Positions 1-12,165 are shown, numbered from the stretch's first letter. The stretch is DNA of 64,000 nucleotides from Piliocolobus tephrosceles (GCF_002776525.5 NC_045441.1:108901440-108965439); one strand, 5' to 3'. Made by a program: numbers and translations. The notes: generated from the letters alone by a model not told the origin.

Positions 1-24
1 TTATTGTCCGTCTTGTCAGTAGCA

Positions 25-140
25 TGGAAATTCCATGAAGGTAGGAACTCTATTTTTTTGTCTGGTGCTGTATCTCCATATGAAGTATAGCATTTGGCAC
101 AGAGTAGGCACTCAATAATTTTTATTAAGTAAATGCATGA
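25..140 (+). repeat. L2 LINE, 3' end
   Basis: The stretch has the usual order of the L2 3' tail: a 'tccatgaaggtaggaact' block, then 'gcacagagtaggcactcaat', ending in an A/T-rich 'aaatgcatga'. It is diverged and non-coding. The left boundary runs towards the window edge and is uncertain. Confidence 0.75.
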
Positions 141-439
141 CTTGCAGAAGAATGTATAAGAAAAGATCCTATGCCTGTGTCCATTTATAATGTAATGACC
201 CATATGTTATTTTGGGGTAATTGAAGCTAGCAAAGGTGATGCACATTGAAAAACAAAGGAAAATATTTTAAGTTGATCATAACAGAGAAGATGAGTAAAT
301 CCAATTTTATTAAAGGTATTTTAGACATAACACACTATTAGTTTGCAAAAGTAACCAAATTGCTTTCCTTTGCAAGTTAGATTATAGATTTTCATATACC
401 TTGTCTGAAATATAATATTTAAAAATGGAAAAACACTAG

Positions 440-1043
440 TAAAGCTTTTTTATATCCTATGACCAAACAATTCTACTCCTACATATATACCCAACAGAAA
501 TGTGTTCGTATATTCACCAAAAGACATATATAAATGTTCATGGCAGCACAATTTATAATATCCCATACCACAGGTGACACAAATGATCAATAGTAGAATA
601 CACAATACTGTACAATTCAATACTTTACAGAAATGAGAATAAATGACTAGAGTCTTATGCAACATTATGAATTAATTTCACAAAATAAACTGAGTTAAAG
701 AAACCAGATACAAAATAATACATACTGCATTGTTCCTTTTATATATAATTTTAAAGTCAAAATTAATATAAGATTATACATAGTATAAAATGTGATTGTA
801 ACATGTAATGTAATATATCATAATGTATCAGATGTCAAGATTGTGATCATGAATGAGGGGGTGGTTATGAGGAGAAGAGGAAATGAGAGGTCTCTGGGAT
901 ACAGTCAATGCTCTGTTTCTTATTTTGGGTGCTAGTTTCACATGTCTTCAATTTGCAAAAACTCATTGAGCTGTTCACTTACCATACATTCTCTTTGATT
1001 TATGTGTATTTTATTTAAATAAATATTTCAAAAATCAATAAAG
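440..1043 (+). repeat. Old L1 (L1M-type) 3' end
   Basis: The text follows the end of L1 ORF2 and the 3' UTR in sense orientation: 'cctatgaccaaacaattct', 'tatatacccaacagaaatg', 'gttcatggcagcacaattt', and near the end 'actcattgagctgttcact'. It ends in an A-rich tail near 1043. Divergence and small deletions are heavy. The reverse-strand open stretch at 450-665 is incidental. Confidence 0.75.
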
Positions 1044-2912
1044 CAGTATGTTCAATTAAATCTGAATATTATGCTGACCCAACTACAGCTTCTGTTTTGC
1101 TTTTCATTCTGCAAATTGTTCCCCCAAAACTTTTAGGTTTACCTTTTACACATATCTAAATGCTTTCCAACAAATGTTAATTAAATTTATCTCCTCTCGT
1201 AGGTGTTAGCTTCCTTAATTAAAACAAAGCCATTCCTTCCAAGGTTTGAACAGAAGAGAGTTCCAAAAGCTCTCCAGTTATATAAGCAGCCTCTGACTCT
1301 AGCCCTGGCTCTGCCCTCCTCTTAGAAGGCTGGTATTTGATTGCTCCTGACACGACTAACTCCTAACTCTTTACAGCTTGGCTACAGCACAGACAAAATT
1401 CTTTCAGTTGCTTCCATATAGAAAAGCTAAGACAGGCTGATCTTTTCTAAATAAATTCTAGTAAATATGTATAAAGAAGTACAAACAGAAATCCTGAAAA
1501 AAAATAAACCTGCATAGATACAGGTGTGTCTCTAATACAGCTTTCTCATCCTATTCTAACTACGCTATTTTTCAAAGTCTGGTCCAAATTTAGAAATGGA
1601 TCAAATCTATCTTCCTCCTAGCTCCATATTTTTCTTTTGAATTATAAAGATCTCAGGCCGAGACCATGCTTTCAAATCAGAACTAATCTATTTCATGAGT
1701 AAATAAAAGAATCACATCTCAATTTTTTTTTCTTAAAAGTGATGCTTTTAATTCACCTAATTATTTTTATGGATACCTATGATTGAATTACATGCTAGAA
1801 TTAAATTCTGGCTATAAAGGAGACTGGGAAATACAGTTATGGCTTCCCAAAGTATAGAACAAGTATTCAAAAAATATAGGTCAGTCACAAAAGTGCGTGG
1901 GGGAGAATTAAAAACTATAGTTCAGCTATTAACTATTCTCTGATGCCCAACATCAACACTTACCATTCTTTCAATTTTAAATTTCTAAACAATATTTTTT
2001 CATCTAACATTATGCAACTATTGATCATATAAAACACACTCACTCTGTGTTGAGTGAAATGATCAAAATCTCATTAGTTACCACATCTAATTTCAAGTTA
2101 TAATCCCTCCATAATATTAATTCCCTTTCTAGTTCTATCATGTCTTGATATTTATAAGCTATGGACTAAAATATTAATGTTACCCACTACCAACCCTTCC
2201 CCATATGAAATAGAAAAATGGAAATGGCAGTGGAAGAGAAATGTATTAATGAATACATGACAATGAAAGGAGAAAATATGGGTAAATATTACAGTCTTCT
2301 ACTACTGGAAATGACACTATACTTGGTATACATGATTTCCTTCATGTACATTATCACAAAAAGTTAATTCATGGTCTCATATTTGAATTTAATATAGGCC
2401 ATTGGTAACTCCAAGTTTTAGCCAAAAAACTAAAGAACTAATGCCACTTCCAACTGCTTGAGTTTGAATATTGAATAAGGAAATTCTGACGCATGCTTTA
2501 AATTAGCAAATTCAGCCTGATTTAAAATTATGTCTCCCCTCTTAGTCGAGCCTCTTCAGCATTCATTCACACATATATTCTGTAGATGTTTCCCATCACA
2601 AATTAACAGTGTTTCAAATTATCTGGTTTATAAGCATTCTATTCTCTGTTTTAAACTGGTACCCTGTGGCATACGGATGATACCTGATGTTGGTGATACT
2701 GACTGCAATGAGAGGTGGTACAGGCAGACATGAAGAAAATTGGCTTCCCTTTAAGAGGTAACCATCTTAGGCAAGGTTATTAGTTTCCAAGGAATCAGTG
2801 GAGAGGCTCATGACAAAGGAAAGAAGGGGCTGCTTCTGCTTACAGAGAAAATTCTGTGGAATTTGGGATTTTTATATACTTTTATAATCTGACTCCTCCC
2901 ATTTAACTGTAT
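1044..2912. other. No gene seen; unassigned AT-rich sequence
   Basis: About 1.9 kb in which I recognise no exon, RNA gene or repeat family. Open frames are short and without recognisable composition. Very old repeats below my recognition limit may be present. Confidence 0.5.
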
Positions 2913-3223
2913 TTTTTTTTCATTTATTTGTTTATTTATTTTTTCAAGATGGCGTCTCACTCTGTCACCCAGGCTGGAGTGCAGTGGCACCATCTTGGCT
3001 TACTGCAACCTCCGCCTCCCAGGTTCAAGCGATTCTCCAGCCTCAGCCTCCCATGTAGCTGGGATTACAGGCATACGCCACCACACCCAACTAATGTTTG
3101 TATTTTTGTAGAGACTGGATTTCACCATGTTGGCCAGGCTGGTCTCAAACTCCTGACCTCATGTGATCTGCCCTTGGCCTCCCAAAGTGCTGGGATTACA
3201 CGAGTGAGCCACTGCCTCCAGCC
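2913..3223 (-). repeat. AluS-like SINE, antisense
   Basis: The copy reads from a T-rich tail complement (2913-2945) through 'tctgtcacccaggctggag', 'tgtagctgggattacag' and 'cccaaagtgctgggattaca' to 'actgcctccagcc'. It is near full length. The 100-codon open frame on the plus strand (2928-3230) is the usual antisense Alu frame, not a gene. Confidence 0.95.
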
Positions 3224-3564
3224 TAAATGAACCACTTCTGAGACTTCAAAATTTGTCTCACTGTTTTTATGCATTATGACACAATATTTTTCAGAAGCAC
3301 AATTATTAAAAGGCATGAAGAGAAAAGACTATTTGAAAAGGTTAAAGATATAGGTTTATTTTAATAAGGGGAGAATGAGAAAGAGCCAATATGAACGTTT
3401 ACATGTATGAGAGAATACAGGGAATTAAAGCAGATGATTTTGTTTTCAACTGATGTAAAAAATTAGGAGATAGTCTTTCATTTTAAAGTGGAGGCATATG
3501 TTTGACTTAGAGAAAATGTCGACTGTAGAATGTTACCAAAGGAGTTTGTAGAATCTCCTTTTTC

Positions 3565-3611
3565 AGATTATGATTATGATGATGATGATGATTATTATTA
3601 TTACTACTATT
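3565..3611. repeat. (TGA/TTA)n microsatellite
   Basis: A run of TGA units changes to TTA units immediately before the T-rich tail complement of the following antisense Alu. It probably grew from the Alu 3' tail. Confidence 0.8.
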
Positions 3612-3877
3612 TTACTTTATTTTATTTTATTTTTCTGAGATAGAGTCTCGCTCTGTCGCCCAGGCTGGAGCGCAGTGGTGCGATCTGGGCTCACTGCAAC
3701 CTCTGCCTCCAGGTTCACACCATTCTCCTGCCTCAGCCTCCCGAGTAGCTGGGACTACAGGTGCCCGCCGCCACGCCCGACTAATTTTTTGTATTTTTAG
3801 TAGAGATGGGGTTTCACCATGTTAGCCAGGATGGTCTCGTTCTCCTGACCTTTTGATCTGCCCGCCTCAGCCTCCCA
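3612..3877 (-). repeat. Alu (AluY/Sc-like), antisense, 5'-truncated
   Basis: The copy contains 'ctctgtcgcccaggctgg', 'gtagctgggactacagg' and 'catgttagccaggatggtct'. It stops abruptly after 'cctcagcctccca', so about 35 bases of the Alu 5' end are missing. The same orientation as the Alu at 2913-3223 makes the pair a direct repeat about 390 bp apart. Confidence 0.92.
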
Positions 3878-3949
3878 TGTAGAGTTCAAGTTCTTAAACA
3901 CTGAGCCAGCCAGTCAGAATCCGAGAGGAGACAAGTAAGGTTGGTGAGG

Positions 3950-4110
3950 GGAATGGGAATTCAAAGGGATGAGGAAAGCCTTCTGGAGAAGCCATTTCAA
4001 CAGAGTTTTGAATGAGTAGGAGTTGGACCAGGTCTATTTTATCCAGGGGACTGGTAGTGGAGGAGAAGACATGCTAGGCAGATAAAGCAGCTGTGGAAGG
4101 GTCTCAATTT
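3950..4110 (-). repeat. L2 LINE fragment, antisense
   Basis: The stretch 'ggaaagccttctggagaagc', followed by 'gaatgagtaggagttggacc' and 'atgctaggcagataaagcag', matches the antisense appearance of an internal L2 segment. It is strongly diverged, so the assignment is tentative. Confidence 0.5.
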
Positions 4111-7100
4111 CAGTCACTTGCTATTTAGCTAAAGACACTGTCATTCTAAAGTCCCCACTGAGTTCTTGCACACTGATACCAGGGTTTTCAATGAGTAGTG
4201 CTCAATTTATAAGAGTTAAGAAGTCATCATTTTTTTTTCTTAGTCCAAGTGAAAATTGTACTCCACCTGAGATCTGCATATGAGTGGCTCTGTCTGTCTT
4301 TGGTCAAACCATTTTCCACTCCCTTTATTTGTCCCTCCTTTCCCTCCAGCCTCTAACTCTCTTAGTCCTTCCTTCTTTTCTCTGAAGTGAAGCTCTCTCC
4401 TACCCACAGAGAACACTCACTCCTCTGGTTCACTGGGAAGATTTTTCGGGCACAGCCTCACGGCCTCTCATAGAGATGGATCCTTATTTAAAGCCTGAAA
4501 TCGATTTCCCTTGGTCTGGAATCTGATTTTACTACATGGCATCACAATATCTATGGCCATGCTTCCCTCTCAAACATGTGCGTTTACTTTCTTTTGGAAG
4601 GAGAGAGGAGCAAAATTCATAATTCTTTTCTTCTTTCAGGCTTCTTAACAGTTTCAGTTCTTCTCTGGTCAGTTTATCCCTAACATTTAGTGGAGCCTTA
4701 AGTTCCCTGCAGCCTGATTCTCTTTTATACGGCTACCTTTCTGATATCATACAATAGTACAAACAAATAAACACAAAGAGGTTTGGTTTTTCTTTTTTCA
4801 GTTTGTTTCTTCTCAGGAAAAGAAATTCCATTTAATTTTTCTGACTTAGATATACCTCTTGCATGTCATAGAATCTTGCTTTTTAATCAGCTATTGGAGC
4901 TTTAGCAGGGTCTACAAACGACCATTTCCTTTCCTAACTAAATTCAGAACCAATTGAAAAAGAGAAGAGGAGTCAGACCACTGCCTCAGAGAGAGTGGAT
5001 TTTAAAATGTGGCTTTAGATCTGCAGTCATCCCCGGCCTCTAACACGTAACTCCTGAAAGAGACTGTCAGAGCACTGATGCCAAGGCAGAGCCAGGGAAT
5101 GACAGGCCTTCCCCAGACAGTCCCCACAGGGGCAGAGTCGGCCTGGTGAGCTCATTCCCTCTAGGGAGGAGTGAATCAGGATAGCTAGAGCTGGGACTGA
5201 CATGTTGAAGCAAGTTTCTGCACACAGAAATAGGAGACCAGAGGTAAAGGAAAATCCTCTATGTTGAGATGCGGAAAGAAACCTGATTTTTGTTTGTCTC
5301 CCATTATAACGTTAATTCCTGTTCCTTTCAGATTCGACTTTCACGTGTTATTTGTCGTTTACATAATGCTTCTGAATATAATTATTTAAACCTTTTTCTG
5401 TCTGTCTCACATTTCTCAGATGAGATATTCTCATTTTCCTCTTAAGGATATTTTATTGTTCTTGTGTAACTACTGTCGAAAAGTAAAAATTTCAACAAAT
5501 TTAGTTTAATGATCTAATTGGTTTTCATTAGTGATTCATTAATCAGACAGTATCCCATCTATGAAACAGAAAAGCATGCTAGTAAGCTGAGCAGAGGCAG
5601 TGGGCTTTATAGGGAGAAAAGCCTGAAGAAAGCAGAAACAGGAACAGAAAGCAGATTGGTTGTTTCAAAGTTACTTTCTTTAAAGGGATAAAGCAGAGCG
5701 GGGGGACTTTCTTATTATGTCGACTCAGGTTGACTGGGCCCCTTTTAATTGATTGCTGTGAATCCGTTTTTTGTTTGTTTGTTTTTTAACTGGCTGATTT
5801 TAAAGTCCAGTTTGGGGACCTAGCACTAGTAATTCCATTCTGGTTTGGTCTGTTCTGTTGGGCCTAGTGCAGGAGCTTAGTCCAAAACAATAGTCTCCCA
5901 TAAATTTTATTTAACACTACTCTCAGTAAAAATAACCATTGGTATTTTTACAGCATGGCTTTTAATAATGCCCATATTCTCATATTTGCAAAGTGCATTT
6001 TCCTGAGTTGATTTTATCAGTGACTTTACTTCCAAAATAATTTCCTTTTAGGACAATATCAGAATGGCACATACAAGTATCCCCAAGTCATATCTGGAAT
6101 AAGATCACTTGGGAACACAAGTCAAAGAAGATATGTAACCAGCTTACCTCATCTAATGGAACAGGTTTCCCTGGGCAAGCATAAGATTGTTGTACATTGT
6201 TCAAAGATTTCAAGACAGACAGCACAGATTTCAAGAATGTCAAACATAAGGCAGAGAGGAGTCCGCTGGGATGTTTTCCTGAATTGTGGCTTGTATCTCT
6301 CTCTGGTCTTCTAATGAACTCCTGCATACCCCTAACAAGAAAAAAGATGAGAGATGAAAGAAAGAGAGATCTTCTTGTAATTAATCTAATAGGCATTTGT
6401 AAAATTGAATACTTGGACTTCCTCCAACTGGCATCTTTAAAACATCCATTGATTAACAGGCAAATGGGATGAGTGAATTCATTATAAGAAGTGAATCCTT
6501 TTCTTCCACCAGATTCTTTTGCCTTCATTGTCATCAAAGTTCTTGGGCTCACTCACTGGCTATCAACCCTCTCACTCATCTTTGAAATGGTTTCAACATC
6601 CCCTCTGTGCGGTCCAGTTTCCTCACCTAATTTGCATTAGGCCGATTCATTCATTCCTCAGCAGGGTTATTTGGTGTGCTTTCTTCCCAGTGGCATCCAT
6701 GTGTAAAGCTGTTTCTCACTGGCTCTTATCACAGTCAGATTCAAAATGCTCATTTCAGAAAGACTGCAAGTCTTAATAGAAGGTACAGAATTTAACAAAA
6801 TGAACACAGTGAGAGTTTAAGAATGGTTTCTGGAATACCTGAAACCTATTCTGCTTATATTAAAATGGCTTTGGGCAGAGGGTGAAAAACCCTGCCGGCA
6901 ATCAGAGCATTCTGTGACATTCAGGTCTGCCCAGAGTCAGCAGCCAAGCAGCGTGCTCTCTGATCTACAGATTTGCATTGTTCACTAACCTTTCTGTGCC
7001 AAAAACACTCAGTTGCTCCCTTTCACCAGCCTCTAAGGTCACAAGACAGACAGTTCTTTCTTGATTACTCAAACAAATACACGTCTGATTCAGAGTGGGG

Positions 7101-7333
7101 AAAAAAGAGTTGCCAACAGTCAAGGCTTAGAAAGGCCAGGGCTGCTTGTACTTAGAAGCCAGCCTGATGAATCACCACATCCATGACTAATCGTGGGGTT
7201 CAAGTATGCCCAGTTATAGAGCCTGATTTTAGAAAGGAAAATGCTAAAGAAGACACATAGAAATGTGGAAGAAAACCAGACAGTTTTGTGTGACTGCACA
7301 GATGGCCTGTGGTCATAACAGGCTTGATACATA
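4111..7333. other. No gene seen; unassigned, possibly LTR-derived around 5.5-5.9 kb
   Basis: About 3.2 kb without a recognisable exon or RNA. Around 5550-5920 the text ('gattggttgtttcaaagtt', 'ggtttggtctgttctgttgg') has the look of an ancient LTR, but I cannot name a family. A 154-codon open frame on the minus strand (6088-6552) is the longest here. It shows no family resemblance, and several overlapping frames occur on both strands. Confidence 0.45.
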
Positions 7334-7351
7334 CCTCTCTCTATATTCTTT

Positions 7352-7650
7352 CTTTCTTTCTTTCTTTTTGAGACAGAGTTTCACTCTTGTTGCCCAGGCT
7401 AGAGTGCAATGGTGCAATCTTGGTTCACCAAAACCTCCGCCTCCCGGGTTGAAGCAATTCTCCTGCCTCAGTCTCCCGAGTAACTCGGATTACAGGCATG
7501 CGCCACCATGCCCGACTAATTTTGTATTTTTAGTAGAGACGGGGTTTCTCCATGTTGGTCAGGCTGGTCTCGAACTCCCAACCTCAGGTGATCCGCCTGC
7601 CTTGGCCTCCCAAAGTGCTGGGATTAGAGGTGTGAGCCACTGCGCCCAGT
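7352..7650 (-). repeat. AluS-like SINE, antisense, with 18-bp target duplication
   Basis: A (TTTC)n tail complement is followed by a near full-length antisense Alu. The sequence 'cctctctctatattcttt' occurs at 7334-7351 and again at 7651-7668, a perfect 18-bp target-site duplication that fixes both boundaries. Confidence 0.97.
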
Positions 7651-7859
7651 CCTCTCTCTATATTCTTTCAGTTAAGCCCCAGAAAATGTAGAAACGCCAT
7701 TGCCCTCAACCTGGCTTTCCTCACAAAAGTAAACTTCTTGGGCTTAAAAAAAATATTCCAAACATTTTTTAAATCTCATAAGGTTAAGAAAGGGCAGTCA
7801 GCTTCAATAAATTAATGATGCTGATCATTTTTGTTTTAAAGAACTGGCAAAAACAGACT

Positions 7860-8035
7860 TTTACATATATATGACTATCACATATGACTTTTACATATAC
7901 GTATATAGGTGAATTACTTATATACATATATGTACATAAGTACATAGTTACATGTATATGTTAAAGTATGTATACATAGCTAATGTAAATATACATATAT
8001 ACACACATGTGTGCATATGTACCTATATCTTCATT
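7860..8035. repeat. Degenerate TA/CATATA-rich simple repeat
   Basis: Irregular alternation of 'tacatata', 'gtatatac' and 'acatatgt' units with several local palindromes. There is no coding content. Confidence 0.75.
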
Positions 8036-8104
8036 GCATGCTTGTGTAATAGATGCATGTGTAATATGTGTAAATCCATGTTTTTTTGTATAGATACCTA
8101 GGAT

Positions 8105-8425
8105 ATGATAATAAAAATGACATAGCTCTTGTCCTCAATTGTATAGTCTGTTGGGAAAGAAAACACATAAACAGAAAAATTTTCATGTAGAGAATGTTTA
8201 ATATTCTCTATATGCTGCTATAAAATCAACAGTAGTCATGCACAGGGTATTGCGGGCATGAGGGAGGCAATCATGAAAAAGCGGTACATGTTAGGGAAAG
8301 CTTTGGGAAAGTGAGAGAGGAGCTGATGTGAAAGCACTTGTACTAGTGACTCTTGTTGAGGGGGAGGGAGGGGTAGGCAATGAGTGAAGGGAATCCCAGG
8401 TAGAGGAAAAAGCATACCAGAATAG
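8105..8425 (-). repeat. L2-like LINE fragment, antisense
   Basis: The order 'gctcttgtcctcaattgtat', 'aacacataaacag', 'tgatgtgaaagcac' and 'aatcccaggtagaggaaaaa' follows the antisense L2 3' region (drug-like consensus blocks around the shared 'ccaggcagagg' motif). It is diverged and boundaries are approximate. Confidence 0.55.
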
Positions 8426-8434
8426 CCCCACATT

Positions 8435-9028
8435 TATTTAAGAAATTGAAATGATAGTTAAAAACCTCCACACATAAAACTCCAGGCACCAAAGTTTTCA
8501 TGGTTAAATTGTACCAAACCTTTAAGAAATAAATAAAACCAATTATACACAAACTCTTCCAGAAAATTTAAGACAAGGAAATACTTCCCACTTTATCTAG
8601 GAGACCTGCCTTACCTTAACCCAAAATCTAGATGTTACAAGAAAAGATAACTACACGACATTAAATATCCCACATAAACATAGGTACAAAAAACCTTGAG
8701 AAAATTCTAGCAAATGAAATTTAACAATAGAAAGAATAATACATCATGAATAAATGAGGTTTATTATAAGAGTTCAGGGCAAACATTTGGAAATAAATTG
8801 ATGTAATTCACCATACAAGAAAAAGATGAACATTTCAATAGGTGCAGAAAATATAATTGACAAAATTCTATATAGATTCACAATAGAATGAATAGCACTC
8901 AGTAATCTAGGAATAGATAGGAATTCCCTTAACCTGATAAAGGCATCCATTTAAAAAACAAATAACCAAAATATTATAGCTAGCATCACACTGAATGGGA
9001 AAGGGTAATTCAGTGCAGAAACAATTGG
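8435..9028 (+). repeat. L1M ORF2 fragment (part 1 of an interrupted copy)
   Basis: The segment follows the reverse-transcriptase part of L1 ORF2 in sense: 'aaattgtaccaaacctttaa', 'acaaactcttccagaaaatt', 'acctgataaaggcatccat' and 'gctagcatcacactgaatgg'. Frames are broken throughout. The same L1 resumes after the LTR at 9029-9403. Confidence 0.8.
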
Positions 9029-9403
9029 TGTTGAAATATGTCCCCTTCAAAATCTAGGTGTTAAAACTTATTGGCCAATGTAATGACATTAAAATGTGGG
9101 TCTTCTAAGAGGTGATTAGGTAATGAGGGCTCCTCCCATTATGAGTGGGATTAAGGCTCTCATAAAAGGAGCTTCACTCAGCATTTGACCCTCTTGCCCC
9201 CCGCCTTCCACCATATAAGGACACATATGCAGCAACAAGGCACAATCTTGGAATCAGAGGGCAGTCCTCACCAGACAACTAAATCTGCAGACACCTTGAT
9301 CTTGGACTTTCCAGCCTCCAGAACTGTAAGAAATAGATTTCTGTTCTTAACACATTATCTAGTCTTGGGTGTTCTATCATAGCAACACTAGTAAACTAAG
9401 ACA
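9029..9403 (+). repeat. Solo LTR of ERVL-MaLR type (MST/MLT1-like)
   Basis: It starts TGTTGAAATATGTCCCC and ends with 'cctccagaactgtaagaaat' followed by 'gtaaactaagaca'. These are the hallmark start and end blocks of MaLR LTRs. It sits inside the L1M copy, so it inserted later. I see no clear 5-bp duplication. Confidence 0.75.
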
Positions 9404-9409
9404 ATATGC

Positions 9410-9472
9410 AAAGAGAGAAAAAGAGAGAAAGGAAGGAAAGGGGGAGGGAAGGAGGAACAAAAGAAAGAGAGA
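9410..9472 (+). repeat. Polypurine GA-rich tract
   Basis: Bases 9410-9457 are purines without interruption (GA, GGAA and GGGA units), followed by 'caaaagaaagagaga'. It lies directly after the MaLR LTR. Confidence 0.85.
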
Positions 9473-9479
9473 TCATTAA

Positions 9480-10308
9480 GGCATACCTTACAAACAAATA
9501 TTTACTCAAAATGGATCAATACCTAAAAGTGAAATCTAAATTAATTTATTGTGCCTTTTGAAAAAATAAGCCACGGAATGGGAGAAAATGCTTGCAAATC
9601 TTTTATCTGATAAAGAACTTATAACAAAGATATATAAGGATGTTTCGAAACTCAGTACTAAGAAAACAACAACGTAATACAAAAAGGACAAAATTTCTTT
9701 TTGTTTGGTCACTTTTTAAAAATTTTACTTTAAGTTCTGGGATACATTTGCAGAATGTGCAGGTTTGTTACATAGGTATACATGAGTTGACACTTCACCA
9801 AAGAAGATATTCATATAACAAATAATTACATGTAAAGACTCTTGAGTTCATTAGTTATGAAGCAAATGAAAAATCCTAATGACATACTACTACATGCCTA
9901 TTACAATTACTAAAATCAAAAGAACTGACAATATTGATGATCATATAGAGAAAGCGAAACTCTCATACATTCCTAATGGAAATGCAAAATAGTATTGCCA
10001 CTTTAGAAAAACAGTTTAGCAGCTTCTTAAAAAGTTAAGTATTTACTTACAATACAATCTAGTATTGCCACTTCAAAGATGAAAGTTGTATTTACATAAA
10101 AGCAGATATAGAAAAGTTTATACAGCTTTATTTGTAATCTTCCAACACTGGAACAACACAAATGTTCTTCAAAGGTGAATGGATAACCAAATTATGGTAC
10201 ATCCATACAATGGAATACTATTCAGGATTAAAAAGGAATGAACTACTGATACACACAACATGGCCAAGTGCATTATGCCAAGCAAAAAAAAAAAAAAAAG
10301 CCAGATTT
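9480..10308 (+). repeat. L1M ORF2 3' part (part 2), containing a short antisense L1 insertion
   Basis: Sense L1 text resumes: 'tggatcaatacctaaaagtg', 'acacttcaccaaagaagata', 'ccatacaatggaatactatt' and 'aaaaaggaatgaactactga'. The stretch about 9692-9786 is foreign to it (separate entry). It is decayed, with no open ORF2. Confidence 0.8.
9692..9786 (-). repeat. Very short antisense primate L1 3' end
   Basis: From 9712 the text is the reverse complement of a primate L1 3' terminus: 'actttaagttctgggataca', then 'gaatgtgcaggtttgttac', then 'ataggtatacatg'. It separates L1M blocks that are contiguous in the consensus ('caaaaaggacaaaatt' and 'acacttcacc'). Only about 75 bases are clearly L1, with a few unplaced bases at the left edge. 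Confidence 0.65.
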
Positions 10309-10323
10309 AAAAGACTACATACT

Positions 10324-10616
10324 GGCTGGGCATGGTGGCTCAAGCCTGTAATCCCAGCACTTTGGGAGGCCAAGGCAGATGGATCACTTGAGATCAAGAG
10401 TTCAAGACTGGCCTGGCCAACATGATGAAATATAATATAAAATTAGCTGGGACTGGTAGTGGGCACCGGTAATCCCAGCTACTCGGGAGGCTGAGGCAGG
10501 AGAATCGCTTAAACCTGCGAGGTAGAGGTTACTGTGAGCCGAGATAGTGCCACTGCACTCCAACCTGGGTGACAGAGTAAGACTCTGTCTCAAAAATGAA
10601 TAAAATAAAATAAAAT
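10324..10616 (+). repeat. AluS-like SINE, sense
   Basis: It begins 'ggctgggcatggtggctca' and ends with a (TAAAA)n tail. The flanks 'aaaagactacatact' (10309-10323) and 'aaaagattgcatact' (10617-10631) are a 15-bp target duplication with two differences. About 30 bases of the left-arm end and linker are deleted. Confidence 0.93.
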
Positions 10617-10790
10617 AAAAGATTGCATACTTTTACTTGATTCCAGTTGTATGACATTCTGAAAAAAAGTTAAACTCTTTAGGGACACAAAACAGAACTA
10701 TACATTAGAAGAGGTAAATTTATTGTATGTAAAGTGTATCTTAAAGCATGAAGAAAACTTAAAATGTCATCCATAATAAGAAAATTATTT
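10617..10790 (+). repeat. L1M 3' UTR (part 3)
   Basis: The text continues the interrupted L1M: 'ttgattccagttgtatgaca' and 'gacacaaaacagaactatac'. The 3' boundary is approximate. Confidence 0.6.
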
Positions 10791-10859
10791 AACATAAATG
10801 AATTACCACATCTTAAAACTAAATCATAAATTTAATGTATTAAAATTTTACTATTTTTT

Positions 10860-12165
10860 CATTTTAATTTGTTGTAATACGGAAAGTTATCTAGATCAAC
10901 CCTCCTGCTGAAAGCAGCTAATAATCCTGAGTAAACATATATTCTTAAAAGTAATTATTGAACTGACAGCATCATAAAGCATTTTTAGCAGAAATCCAGA
11001 AGGTACATGGAATTCTGCAGCCAACTTTCATTTTTATGGCATTTGCTAATTAGGATGAATTTGATCTACAATATTTTAGCTTCATGTGGTGCAAAGAACA
11101 AAAGACAAAAAGTCCAAAGCAGTTTATAAGAGACAAGTTTGAAATCTAAATATTCAGAACATTTGGAAGTAAAATGATTAAATAAATCCTATGCATGAAT
11201 CAAAATCTAAGCAATTGGCAGGTATTAGCATCACTCTAATAGCATCACTATTAGCATCACTCTAAATAGATTTACTAACTAAAGCATTAGGAGATTAAAA
11301 AGATCACTACACGATGCTAAAACATTTAATAACTCAAGAAGATATAACAGTTCTAAACCTGTATGTACCTATCAACATAACCTTAAAATATGTAAACCAA
11401 AAATTGAGAGAAAGACAAGAAAAAATAAATGCAAATAATAATGAGGGATGTTGGTATACTCCTCTCATAGCTAAAGAAACAGCTGACATAATAAAATTAA
11501 CATGATATTGATGATTTTTAAAACATGATTCAATGAATAATTGGACATATACAGAACACTATATCCACACATGTAAATTACAAAAACTTTTGAAACATAC
11601 AGAAAACATCTTATCAAATTGGCCACATTTTGATCCAAAAGCAGCTCTCAGCAAAGTTTAAAGAACTAAGTCATGCATGTCACATTCTCTATGAGTATAT
11701 GTAGTTAAAAATCAAAACAAAAAGATAACTAGAAAAAAAACACAATATGTTTGGAAGAAAATCACAACTAAATAATCCATGAGCCAAAGATAAAATCATA
11801 ACATTACAAAATATTCAGAGTCGAATAATAATGAACATATTATACATCAAAACTCACAGGACGTGGTTAAAATAGCATATGCCTCCATTTCAGTGATACT
11901 AGAAAAAAACAAGCGCTCAGAATTCAAGCTAAGCAACCATCTAAAAAGTAAGAAATAAACCAGAAAAACAGGGTAAAATTTTTAATAGAAAAAATGTATA
12001 ATAGAATCAGAAGAGCCAAATGATGGTTCTTTGTGAAGATAAATAAAATTGATTAAATTTTGATGAGATTAAAGAAAAGATAGAAGCAGTCAAAATTAGG
12101 AATGAAAATGGAGGCATAGCTACAGTTGATGTAGACAGTTGAAAGACTGTAGGAAAATGTAACAA
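10860..12165 (+). repeat. Older L1 fragment (5' region into ORF2)
   Basis: 'gatcaaccctcctgctgaaa' fits an old L1 5' region. Further on, 'agaagatataacagttctaa', 'aattggacatatacagaaca' and 'caaaatattcagagtcgaat' follow early ORF2 order in sense. Open frames are at most about 60 codons. Bases 11224-11264 carry three imperfect copies of a 'tagcatcact' unit. The piece at 11454-11568 has a close relative inside the Tigger at 13717-13836. Confidence 0.65.

Noticed and set aside
6088..6552. 154-codon minus-strand open frame, the longest in the window
   Set aside because: No motif, domain or composition bias is visible, a 91-codon frame overlaps on the other strand, and in 64 kb of AT-rich sequence one such frame is expected by chance.
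7263..7691. 142-codon plus-strand frame with an apparent protein
   Set aside because: Most of it is the translation of an antisense Alu. The same applies to frames at 2928-3230, 25727-25972, 48258-48503 and 54347-54592.
11224..11264. Short regularly spaced repeats that could suggest a CRISPR-like array
   Set aside because: Three imperfect 10-bp units without spacers of constant length, in a primate L1. It is simple slippage.
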